A stretch of DNA of 64,000 nt from Streptomyces olivaceoviridis. Lineage in GTDB: Bacteria; Actinomycetota; Actinomycetes; Streptomycetales; Streptomycetaceae. Numbering within the stretch: the stretch's first letter is position 1; each line of letters begins with the position of its first letter. The stretch is from contig NZ_BMUI01000024.1 in the NCBI RefSeq assembly GCF_014650115.1, forward strand, positions 1 to 64,000, in the 5' to 3' direction. Shown here piece after piece: positions 34,248-41,933 of the stretch. Below the pieces are notes generated by a model, which had not been told where the DNA came from, ran no database searches, and was given only the letters and a program-made list of their open reading frames with translations. A program made the translations under genes and the position numbers.

Positions 34248-35048
34248 GTGCGCGCCTCGCTGATCCAGATCGCCGTGGACGAGGGCGAACCGGTCGACTC
34301 CCGGCGCCGGCGCGTGGCCGCGCTGGTGCGGGAGCAGAGCGGAGCCGACCTCGTCGTACTGCCCGAACTGTGGACCACCGGTGCCTTCGCCTTCGAGGAG
34401 TTCGGCCGGGCGGCCGAGCCGCTCGAAGGGCCGACGTACGAGGCGATGGCCAAGGCGGCGAGCGACGCGGGCGTGTGGCTGCACGCCGGCTCCGTTCCCG
34501 AGAGGGACCCTGACGGCACCCTCTACAACACGTCCCTCCTCTTCTCCCCCTCCGGTGAGCCGGCCGCGGCCTACCGCAAGATCCACCGCTTCGGATTCGA
34601 CAAGGGCGAGGCGGTGCTGATGGGCGCCGGCCGGGACCTGGTGACGGTCCGGCTGCCCGGGACCACGCTCGGCCTGGCCACCTGCTACGACCTCCGTTTC
34701 CCCGAACTCTTCCGCGGTCTGGTCGACGCCGGCGCCGAGACGCTGGTGATCCCGGCGGGCTGGCCCGAGCGGCGACGCGCGCACTGGACGCTGCTGGCTC
34801 AGGCGCGGGCGGTGGAGAACCAGGCGTTCGTGCTCGCCTGTGGAACGGCCGGGACCCACGCCGGAGTTCCGCAGGCGGGTCACTCGATCGTGGTGGATCC
34901 GTGGGGCGAGGTGCTCGCCGAGGCCGGCCCCGGAGAAGAGGTCCTCACGGTCGACCTGGACCCGGCGAAGGTCGGCGCGACCCGCGAACAGTTCCCGGCG
35001 CTCAAGGACCGGGTGCTGGGTCTGGAACCGCCCCGGCGCCCGTGCTAG
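34248..35048 (+). CDS. carbon-nitrogen hydrolase (nitrilase superfamily)
   Basis: A 266-residue amidohydrolase with the complete nitrilase-superfamily triad: Glu in VVLPELW (about residue 42), Lys in YRKIHRFG (about residue 110) and Cys in LATCYDLRFPE (about residue 145). It is related to omega-amidase/deaminated-glutathione amidase members, though the exact amide substrate is uncertain. GTG at 34248 is chosen over upstream codons because it begins the conserved RASLIQIAV strand and has AGGACGGTGG before it. The stop lies 6 bp from the stop of the convergent LURP-one gene. Confidence 0.92.
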   Translation: MRASLIQIAVDEGEPVDSRRRRVAALVREQSGADLVVLPELWTTGAFAFEEFGRAAEPLEGPTYEAMAKAASDAGVWLHAGSVPERDPDGTLYNTSLLFSPSGEPAAAYRKIHRFGFDKGEAVLMGAGRDLVTVRLPGTTLGLATCYDLRFPELFRGLVDAGAETLVIPAGWPERRRAHWTLLAQARAVENQAFVLACGTAGTHAGVPQAGHSIVVDPWGEVLAEAGPGEEVLTVDLDPAKVGATREQFPALKDRVLGLEPPRRPC

Positions 35049-35054
35049 TCCCCG

Positions 35055-35555
35055 TCAGTCCTCCTCTTCCTTCTCGGCGAGGTGGATCACGCACACCGCC
35101 ACCGCGATCAGCAGCGCCGGGTCGGCGTCCTCCCGTACGACGTCCACGCCGTACGTGTCGCGGACGCTCAGCCAGCGGCGGGAGATCACCGCGAGGAGTT
35201 CGCCGTCGTACTCGACGGCGAACTCGCGGTCCAGGATCTTTCCGCTGACGTCGAGTTCGGTCCCGTCCACCAGGGAGACCCGGTAGTGGTTGCGCAGCAG
35301 GGACAGCCGCTTGCGCCGGATCCTGGCCAGGGGCTCGCCCTCGCGTTCGATCAGCATGGTGTCGCGCAGGGCGAACATCTTCTGGTGGATGTCGATCAGG
35401 ACCCGCCCCTCGGTGTCCTTCAGCTCGAAGGTGTCCCGCAGGCGCATCGCCTTGCCGTCGACGAGGAACACCTTCCGGCCGTGTTCGTCCTCGATCCACC
35501 AGTCGTCACCGATGCCGAGGATCCGGTCGCGTACGAGGAATCTCATACGGGTCAT
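35055..35555 (-). CDS. LURP-one-related (Tubby-like) protein
   Basis: A 166-residue LURP-one/DUF567 protein, a compact Tubby-like beta barrel. The pattern FLVRDRILGIGDDWWIED...FLVDGKAMRLRDTFEL...IDIHQKMFALRDTMLI...AVISRRWLSVRDTYGVD is typical. Its biochemical role in bacteria is not established; phospholipid-scramblase-like membrane association has been proposed for relatives. A hydrophobic C-terminal helix (ALLIAVAVCVIHLA) may contact the membrane. Start is ATG at 35555 (alternative 35546). Confidence 0.88.
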   Translation of the reverse strand: MTRMRFLVRDRILGIGDDWWIEDEHGRKVFLVDGKAMRLRDTFELKDTEGRVLIDIHQKMFALRDTMLIEREGEPLARIRRKRLSLLRNHYRVSLVDGTELDVSGKILDREFAVEYDGELLAVISRRWLSVRDTYGVDVVREDADPALLIAVAVCVIHLAEKEEED

Positions 35556-35697
35556 GCTTCCCCGGCGCCGGTCGATCGTCACAGGTCGTGCCGGTTCGTC
35601 AGGCCGGCCCGAGGCGTCGTGCGTGACCCCGACGCCGCACCGCCTGGGGCGAGCGGGCCGGATCGCGGGCGACCGCGGACCCGGGCCCGGGCCCGTC

Positions 35698-36705
35698 TCA
35701 CGCCGTCCTGACCCGGCCCTGCCGACCGGCCGCACCTTCCACGGGCGCCGCCCCGAACCGCCTGCGGTACTGCGAGGGGCTCAGCCCCGTCTCCCGCCGC
35801 AGCCGCGCCCGCAGATTGGCCGCCGTGCCCAGGCCGCTGCGCGCCGCCACGACGTCCAGCCGCTCCTCACCCCGCTCGATCAGCCGGCACGCCAGCGCCA
35901 CCCGCTCCGCGGTGAGCCAGGCCAGCGGGGTCGTACCCAGCTGGCTGCGGAAGCGCCGGTGCAGCGTGGCGGGGCTGACCGCCGCGCGGGACGCCAGGCC
36001 GGCCACCGTCAACGGCTCGTCCAGCCGTTCCTGCGCCCACGCCAGCAGCGGGCCGAGGGACTCGTCGGGCACCTCGGGCACCGGCCGCTCCACGAACTGC
36101 CGCTGCCCGCCGTCCCGGTGTGCGGCGAAGACGAGCCGCCGGGAGACGTGGTTGGCGATCTCCGCGCCGTGGTCCCGGCGGACCAGGTGCAGACCGAGGT
36201 CGAGCGCGGAGGCGCTGCCGGAGGCGGTGAGGATGTCGCCGTCGTCCACGAAGAGCACGTCCGGTTCCAGGCGCACCGCGGGGAAGCGGGACCGGAAGGA
36301 CTCCGCCCACATCCAGTGACAGGCCGCGCGGCGCCCGTCCAGCAGCCCGGCCTCCGCGATCGTGAACGCGCCCGAGCAGAAGCCGACGAGGCGGGCGCCA
36401 CGCGCGTGTGCCCGGCGTACGGCGTCCAGGACGCGCTCCGCGCGCGGGACCTCGGTGTCCGGGCGGTTCGGCACGATCAGCGTGTCGGCCTCCTCGGCGG
36501 CCTCCAGGCCGGCCACTCCGCCCAGCGTGAAGAAACCGTCCCGCATCCGGGTGTGCGGCTCGGCCGCGCACAGCCGGAAGTCGTACAGGTCCCGCCCCAG
36601 CTCGGGCCGTGGCAGCCCGAAGATCTCGATGGCACAGCTCATCTCGAAGGGGTTGGAGTTCTCGTCGACCACCAGGACGACACGGTGAGAGGATCCTTGC
36701 GGCAT
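35698..36705 (-). CDS. GlxA-family transcriptional regulator (DJ-1/PfpI domain plus AraC helix-turn-helix)
   Basis: A 335-residue regulator. Residues about 8-180 form a class I glutamine amidotransferase-like domain (GFCSGAFTIAEAGLL holds the nucleophile-position Cys), probably a ligand sensor. Residues about 225-320 carry two AraC helix-turn-helix motifs (VAGLASRAAVSPATLHRRFR and the GLSPSQYRRRFG signature). It is divergent from a small cupin gene across only 51 bp, so it likely controls that gene and itself. The effector is unknown. Confidence 0.92.
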   Translation of the reverse strand: MPQGSSHRVVLVVDENSNPFEMSCAIEIFGLPRPELGRDLYDFRLCAAEPHTRMRDGFFTLGGVAGLEAAEEADTLIVPNRPDTEVPRAERVLDAVRRAHARGARLVGFCSGAFTIAEAGLLDGRRAACHWMWAESFRSRFPAVRLEPDVLFVDDGDILTASGSASALDLGLHLVRRDHGAEIANHVSRRLVFAAHRDGGQRQFVERPVPEVPDESLGPLLAWAQERLDEPLTVAGLASRAAVSPATLHRRFRSQLGTTPLAWLTAERVALACRLIERGEERLDVVAARSGLGTAANLRARLRRETGLSPSQYRRRFGAAPVEGAAGRQGRVRTA

Positions 36706-36756
36706 ATGCGATTCCTAGCACTCGTGCGGCGCTCCGTCACCCCTCACGATGAGCGC

Positions 36757-37143
36757 ATGGAACCGATCTCCCTGGACGCGGCCCTCGCCTCCTTCTCCGA
36801 GCAGTGGAGCCCCCGCATCGTCACCGCCGTCAACGACTACGACGTCCGCGTGGCGAAGGTGGAGGGCGCACACCTCTGGCACGCGCACGAACACACCGAC
36901 GAGTTCTTCCTGGTCCTCTCCGGTGAGCTGCACATCGGCCTGCGCGAACCGGCCGGCGAACGCACGGTGGTCCTGCCCAGGGGGTCGGTGTTCACCGTCC
37001 CGCGCGGCACCGAACACAAGCCGTACGCGCCCGTGCCCACCGAGATCCTGGTCTTCGAGCCCACCGGGACGCTGACCGTCGGCGACCGGCACGAGGAGGT
37101 CCCCGGCCACGTGGACGCGACCACGGGTCACGCGCTGTCGTGA
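36757..37143 (+). CDS. cupin domain protein
   Basis: A single-domain cupin of 128 residues. The first motif, HLWHAHEHTDEFFLVLSGEL (about residues 39-58), supplies the His/His/Glu metal ligands, and the second, GSVFTVPRGTEHKPYA, supplies the last His. Likely a metal-binding dioxygenase, isomerase or sensor; the reaction is not deducible. It is divergent from the GlxA-type regulator. ATG at 36757 begins the compact domain; a longer in-frame start lies in the regulator's promoter and is unlikely. Confidence 0.9.
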   Translation: MEPISLDAALASFSEQWSPRIVTAVNDYDVRVAKVEGAHLWHAHEHTDEFFLVLSGELHIGLREPAGERTVVLPRGSVFTVPRGTEHKPYAPVPTEILVFEPTGTLTVGDRHEEVPGHVDATTGHALS

Positions 37144-37313
37144 CCCGATCCTGACGGGACGCCGGAATCCACCGGGACACCAGGTGTTCCGTGGATGAAC
37201 TTCCGGTTCCCCCACGGGCGTTGGCCAACCAACGGGGCCGGCCCCGAGTCGAACGGTGCGGACGCCGGCGGAAGCCGGCCGAACAGTCCGCCCGTTCCTC
37301 CCGGAGGTCCACC

Positions 37314-38171
37314 ATGTCCGCTCGCGCCCACCACCGCCGGCCCGTCCGCGCGCTCGCCCTGGCCGTCGGCACGGCCGCCGCGCTGGCCGTGCCGTTCGCC
37401 CTGTCCGGCACCGCGTCGGCGGCCACCTCGCCCGCCACCGCCGAGGTCAACCCGTACGACTGGCAGCTCACCTACAGGGCCGCCCCCGGCCAGACCAACA
37501 AGGCCAGCGTCACCGCGTCGCTCACCGCCGACCGCACCGGCATCACCTACGTGATCGACGACGCCGTCGCGATCAAGGCGGGCCACGGCTGCGCCCACCC
37601 GGACGGCGCGGACCACACGAAGGTCTCCTGCACGGTCACCATGCTCGACAGCCAGGACCCGTACGCCGCCCTGGTCGTGGACCTCGGCGACCGCGACGAC
37701 ACCCTCACGTACAAGAACGCCACCGACCAGATCTACTACTACGCCCAGATCTCCCTGGGCCCCGGCAACGACAAGGCGACCGACTCCGGCCGCCTCGACG
37801 GCGCCTACGTCTCGGGCGACGCGGGCAACGACCGGCTGACGGTCGGCAAGGAGGGCCTGGCCTGGGGCGGCGACGGGAACGACACGATCAACGCGAGCGG
37901 CGGCGACAACATCGTGCAGGGCGGCAAGGGCGACGACGTGCTGCACGGCGGCGCCGGCGCCCAGGACCTGGCCGGTGACGACGGCAAGGACACGATCACC
38001 GGCGGCACCGGCGACGACACCCTGTACGGCGGCAAGGGCGACGACGTCCTGTACGGCAACAGCGGCAACGACAGGCTGTACGGCAACAGCGGGAACGACA
38101 GGCTCTACGGCGGCCCGGGCCGGGACACGCTCTCCGGCGGCCCCGGCCGGAACGTGGTCCACCAGGGCTGA
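37314..38171 (+). CDS. secreted calcium-binding RTX-repeat protein
   Basis: A 285-residue exported protein. The signal peptide (about 1-36: RRPVRALALAVG, hydrophobic stretch, TASAA cleavage) is followed by a beta domain of about 110 residues with two cysteines, then RTX-type nonapeptides (GGxGxDxxx) from about residue 165 to the end, such as GGKGDDVLHGG and GNSGNDRLYGN. Such repeats fold into a Ca2+-bound parallel beta roll. There is no catalytic domain, so a structural or matrix role is likely. ATG has CCGGAGGT at perfect spacing. Adjacent 27-bp DNA repeats occur at 38048-38101. Confidence 0.9.
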   Translation: MSARAHHRRPVRALALAVGTAAALAVPFALSGTASAATSPATAEVNPYDWQLTYRAAPGQTNKASVTASLTADRTGITYVIDDAVAIKAGHGCAHPDGADHTKVSCTVTMLDSQDPYAALVVDLGDRDDTLTYKNATDQIYYYAQISLGPGNDKATDSGRLDGAYVSGDAGNDRLTVGKEGLAWGGDGNDTINASGGDNIVQGGKGDDVLHGGAGAQDLAGDDGKDTITGGTGDDTLYGGKGDDVLYGNSGNDRLYGNSGNDRLYGGPGRDTLSGGPGRNVVHQG

Positions 38172-38262
38172 CGGCCGCGCCGGTCACGGGCGGGCCGCCC
38201 CGCGCCCGGGTTATCCACAGGCGCCGAAACGGCTGTCGGCGTCAGGTGGCACTCTTGGAGCC

Positions 38263-40098
38263 ATGACCGACTCCGCACCCCGACGCGCCCGAGTCCGCGC
38301 CCCCGAGCTGATCGGAAAGGGCGGCTGGCTGAACACGGGAGACCAGCAGTACACCCTCGCCGACCTGCGCGGACGCATAGTCGTCCTGGACTTCTGGACC
38401 TTCTGCTGCATCAACTGCCTGCACGTCCTGGACGAGCTGCGCGAGCTGGAGGAGAAGCACCAGGACACGCTCGTGGTGATCGGGGTGCACTCGCCGAAGT
38501 TCGTGCACGAGGCGGAGCACCAGGCGGTCGTGGACGCCGTGGAGCGCTACGGCCTGGCGCACCCGGTCCTGGACGACCCCGAGCTGGCCACCTGGAAGCA
38601 GTACGCGGTCCGCGCCTGGCCGACGCTCGTGGTGATCGACCCCGAGGGGTACGTCGTCGCGCAGCACGCGGGCGAGGGGCATGTGCACGCCATCGAGCGG
38701 CTGGTGACCGAGCTGGAGGCCGAGCACGAGGCCAAGGGCACCCTGCGCCGTGGCGACGGGCCGTACGTCGCACCGGAGCCGGAGCCGACGGCGCTGCGCT
38801 TCCCGGGCAAGGCCCTGCTGCTGCCGTCCGGCACCTTCCTGGTCAGCGACACCACCCGGCACCAGCTGGTGGAGCTGGCCGAGGACGCCGAGACCGTCGT
38901 ACGACGCATCGGCTCCGGCACGCGCGGATTCGCCGACGGCGGTCCGCGGGAGGCGTCCTTCAACGAGCCGCAGGGCCTCGCCCTCCTCGACGACGGCTCG
39001 GTGGTGGTCGCCGACACCGTCAACCACGCCCTGCGCCGCCTGGACCCGGTCACGGGCGAGGTGACCACCCTGGCGGGCACCGGGAAGCAGTGGTGGCAGG
39101 GCTCGGCGACCTCCGGCCCGGCCCGCGAGGTGGACCTCTCCTCGCCGTGGGACGTGGCGGTCTTCGGCGGCAAGGTGTGGATCGCGATGGCGGGTGTCCA
39201 CCAGCTGTGGACGTACGATCCGGCCGAGCGCACGGTCGCCGTGGCGGCCGGCACCACCAACGAGGGCCTGGTGGACGGGCCCGCGGCCGAGGCCTGGTTC
39301 GCCCAGCCCTCCGGCCTCGCGGCCACCGCCGACCGGCTGTGGCTCGCCGACTCCGAGACGAGCGCCCTGCGCTGGGTCGGCCTCGACGGGCAGGTGCACA
39401 CCGCCGTCGGCACCGGCCTGTTCGACTTCGGCCACCGGGACGGCGCCGCCGGCCAGGCCCTGCTCCAGCACCCGCTGGGCGTCACCGCCCTGCCGGACGG
39501 CTCGGTCGCCGTCGCCGACACCTACAACCACGCCCTGCGCCGCTACGACCCGGCGACCGGCGAGGTCACCACGCTCGCCACCGATCTGCGCGAGCCCAGC
39601 GACGCCGTCCTGGTCGGTGAGGACATCGTGGTCGTGGAGTCGGCCCGGCACCGGCTGACCCGGCTGCGGCTGCCGGAGGAGGCGGTGCGCGTGGAGTCGG
39701 TCGCCCACCGCACCCAGCGCGCCGCGACCGAGGTCGTCCCCGGCGCACTGCGCCTGGACGTGATCTTCCAGGCCCCGGCCGGCCAGAAGCTCGACATGCG
39801 CTACGGCCCCTCGACCCGGCTGCTGGTCTCCGCCACCCCGCCCGAGCTGCTGCTCAAGGGCGAGGGAGCGGACACCGACCTGTCCCGCGACCTGGAACTG
39901 AACCCGGACGTCACGGAGGGCGTCCTGCACGTCTCCGCGATGGCGGCGTCCTGCGACGACGATCCGGCCAACGCGTACCCGGCCTGCCACGTCCATCAGC
40001 AGGACTGGGGCGTCCCGGTCCGCCTCACCGAGGGCGGTGCGGACCGGTTGCCCCTGGTGCTGGCCGGGATGGACGACGCCGCCCCCGGACAGGGCTGA
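38263..40098 (+). CDS. thioredoxin-like domain fused to NHL beta-propeller
   Basis: A 611-residue protein resembling animal NHLRC2. Residues about 20-150 are a thioredoxin/AhpC-like domain with FWTFCCINCLHVLDEL, in which C-x-x-C is C-I-N-C preceded by an extra Cys. Residues about 180-480 form NHL-type propeller blades with repeated FNEPQGLALLDDGSVVVADT and HPLGVTALPDGSVAVADT. A C-terminal beta domain contains two further cysteines (AASCDDD, YPACHV). No signal peptide is seen, so it is cytoplasmic. A redox or scaffold role is possible but unproven. ATG at 38263 with TTGGAG upstream; a TTATCCACA box precedes it. Confidence 0.9.
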   Translation: MTDSAPRRARVRAPELIGKGGWLNTGDQQYTLADLRGRIVVLDFWTFCCINCLHVLDELRELEEKHQDTLVVIGVHSPKFVHEAEHQAVVDAVERYGLAHPVLDDPELATWKQYAVRAWPTLVVIDPEGYVVAQHAGEGHVHAIERLVTELEAEHEAKGTLRRGDGPYVAPEPEPTALRFPGKALLLPSGTFLVSDTTRHQLVELAEDAETVVRRIGSGTRGFADGGPREASFNEPQGLALLDDGSVVVADTVNHALRRLDPVTGEVTTLAGTGKQWWQGSATSGPAREVDLSSPWDVAVFGGKVWIAMAGVHQLWTYDPAERTVAVAAGTTNEGLVDGPAAEAWFAQPSGLAATADRLWLADSETSALRWVGLDGQVHTAVGTGLFDFGHRDGAAGQALLQHPLGVTALPDGSVAVADTYNHALRRYDPATGEVTTLATDLREPSDAVLVGEDIVVVESARHRLTRLRLPEEAVRVESVAHRTQRAATEVVPGALRLDVIFQAPAGQKLDMRYGPSTRLLVSATPPELLLKGEGADTDLSRDLELNPDVTEGVLHVSAMAASCDDDPANAYPACHVHQQDWGVPVRLTEGGADRLPLVLAGMDDAAPGQG

Positions 40099-40135
40099 GC
40101 GGCGCGGTCGGCGGGCACGGTGCCGGGCAACGGTC

Positions 40136-40163
40136 GAACCCACCTGCACGGGCCGGTGGGTTC
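40136..40163. terminator. hairpin between convergent NHL and DUF6458 genes
   Basis: GAACCCACC (40136-40144), 10-base loop, GGTGGGTTC (40155-40163): a perfect 9-bp stem. Confidence 0.7.
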
Positions 40164-40168
40164 AGCCG

Positions 40169-40420
40169 TCAGACGCCGTAGCCGTCGGAGTAGCCGTCGA
40201 CGCGGTGGTGGCGGGGTTCCTCCTCCACCACCGGCGTCGTCGGCGGGACCACCACGCGGCGGCGCCGGGCTATTCCGCTGAACGTCGCCACGCCGATCAG
40301 GCCCACGGCCATCAGGATCAGGCCGACGACAGTGAGGTTGACGCCCTGCATGTGCCAGTCGGTCGCGAACGTCAGAATGGCCCCCACGGCGATGAGGATG
40401 ATGCATCCGCCGAGACCCAT
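40169..40420 (-). CDS. small DUF6458 membrane protein
   Basis: An 83-residue protein with two membrane helices: about residues 3-20 (LGGCIILIAVGAILTFA) and 28-48 (LTVVGLILMAVGLIGVATF). The pattern matches DUF6458, a small actinobacterial membrane family of unknown function. The tail is basic (ARRRR), then acidic and His/Tyr-rich. It sits between convergent and tandem genes with its own short upstream region. Confidence 0.85.
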   Translation of the reverse strand: MGLGGCIILIAVGAILTFATDWHMQGVNLTVVGLILMAVGLIGVATFSGIARRRRVVVPPTTPVVEEEPRHHRVDGYSDGYGV

Positions 40421-40486
40421 GAGACCTCGCCTCCCCTTCTGGTTCCGGAATCTCCGGTGCCCTCCGGGTACCCGGCGAGGCCCCGA

Positions 40487-41836
40487 CTAGCCCTCCAGGA
40501 AGGCGGTCAGGGCGTTCGCCAGGAGGAAGGGGTCGTCGGCGCCGCACAGTTCACGGACGCTGTGCATGGAGAGGATCGCCACGCCGATGTCGACCGTGCG
40601 GATGCCGTGCCGGGCCGCGGTGATCGGGCCGATGGTGGTGCCGCACGGCATGGAGTTGTTGGAGACGAAGCTCTGGAAGGGGACGTTCGCCTTCTCGCAG
40701 GCAGCGGCGAACACCGCGCGGCCCGAACCATCGGTGGCGTAGCGGTTGTTGACGTTGACCTTGAGGATCGGACCGCCGTTGACCCGCGGATGGTGCGTCG
40801 GGTCGTGCCGCTCGGCGTAGTTGGGGTGCACGGCGTGGCCCGTGTCGGAGGACAGGCAGACCGTTGCGGCGAAGGCGCGGGCCCGGTCCTCGAACGACCC
40901 GCCGCGCGCGAGGACCGAGCGCTCCAGGACGGTGCCGAGCAGCGGGCCGTCCGCGCCGGTGTCCGACTGGGAGCCGTTCTCCTCGTGGTCGAAGGCGGCC
41001 AGAACCGGGATGCGGGTGAGCGCGGCACCGGAGGCCGCCGCGGCGACGAGGGCGGCGACGCCGGCGTGCACGGACAGCAGGTTGTCCATCCGCGGACCGG
41101 CGACCAGCTCGCGGTCCCGGCCGAGGTAGGCGGGCGGCTCCACCGGATACGTCATCAGGTCCCAGCCGGCCACCGAGCCCGCCGTCAGCCCGGCCTCCTG
41201 CTCCAGAAAGGCGATGAGTTCGCCGTCCCGCACCTCGTTGCCGAGGCCCCACACCGGCTGGAGGTGCCGCTGCTTGTCCAGCTTGAGCCCCTCCGAGCTG
41301 ACCGAACGGTCCAGGTGGATGGCGAGCTGCGGCACCCGCAGCAGCGGCCGGTCCACGTCGACCAGGACCGAGGAGCCGTCGCGCAGGGTCAGCCGGCCGG
41401 CCAGGCCGAGATCCCGGTCCAGCCAGGAGTTCAGCAGCGGGCCGCCGTAGATCTCGACGGCGACCTGGCGCCAGCCGTGCGCCCCGCTGTCCGGGCGCGG
41501 CTTGACCCTGAGGTTCGGGGAGTCGGTGTGCGCGCCGATGATGTGGAAGGGGGTGTGCGGCTCGGCGCCCTCGGGCACGTACCAGGCCACGATCGCGCCG
41601 CCGCGCAGCACGTACTTGCCGCCGTACGTCCCGTCCCAGGCGTCCGTCTCCGCCACCTGCCGGAAGCCCGCCTTCTCCAGCCGGGCGGCGGCGTTCGCCA
41701 CGGCGTGGTACGGCGTCGGGCTCGCCGCCAGGAAGGACATCAGGTCGTCGGTGTGGCCGCGGTCGAAGGTGAGAGGCGCGCGCGAAGCGCTCCCGGGAGG
41801 GGCGGCGGCGGATGACGGGCGGGCTGGTGCGCTCAT
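40487..41836 (-). CDS. M18 family aminopeptidase
   Basis: A 449-residue di-zinc aminopeptidase related to aspartyl aminopeptidase, releasing N-terminal (often acidic) residues from peptides in the cytosol. Metal and catalytic residues are visible in GAHTDSPNLRVKP (first His and Asp), FDHEENGSQSDTGADG (Asp and Glu-Glu pair), LSSDTGHAVHPNYAERHDP and the final MHSVRE His. ATG at 41836 is preceded by AAGGTG. Its start lies just 20 bp past a strong hairpin that ends the upstream acyl-CoA dehydrogenase gene, so its promoter must overlap that hairpin or it depends on read-through. Confidence 0.93.
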   Translation of the reverse strand: MSAPARPSSAAAPPGSASRAPLTFDRGHTDDLMSFLAASPTPYHAVANAAARLEKAGFRQVAETDAWDGTYGGKYVLRGGAIVAWYVPEGAEPHTPFHIIGAHTDSPNLRVKPRPDSGAHGWRQVAVEIYGGPLLNSWLDRDLGLAGRLTLRDGSSVLVDVDRPLLRVPQLAIHLDRSVSSEGLKLDKQRHLQPVWGLGNEVRDGELIAFLEQEAGLTAGSVAGWDLMTYPVEPPAYLGRDRELVAGPRMDNLLSVHAGVAALVAAAASGAALTRIPVLAAFDHEENGSQSDTGADGPLLGTVLERSVLARGGSFEDRARAFAATVCLSSDTGHAVHPNYAERHDPTHHPRVNGGPILKVNVNNRYATDGSGRAVFAAACEKANVPFQSFVSNNSMPCGTTIGPITAARHGIRTVDIGVAILSMHSVRELCGADDPFLLANALTAFLEG

Positions 41837-41856
41837 GGGATTCACCTTAACGACGT

Positions 41857-41892
41857 GCACGGGCCCGCTCCCGGTAAGGAGCGGGCCCGTGC
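41857..41892. terminator. terminator downstream of the acyl-CoA dehydrogenase gene
   Basis: GCACGGGCCCGCTCC (41857-41871), loop CGGTAA, GGAGCGGGCCCGTGC (41878-41892): a perfect 15-bp stem. Confidence 0.9.
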
Positions 41893-41933
41893 GAGGAATC
41901 GGCGGGGTCGTCCGGAACGTCCGGACGGGCCGT

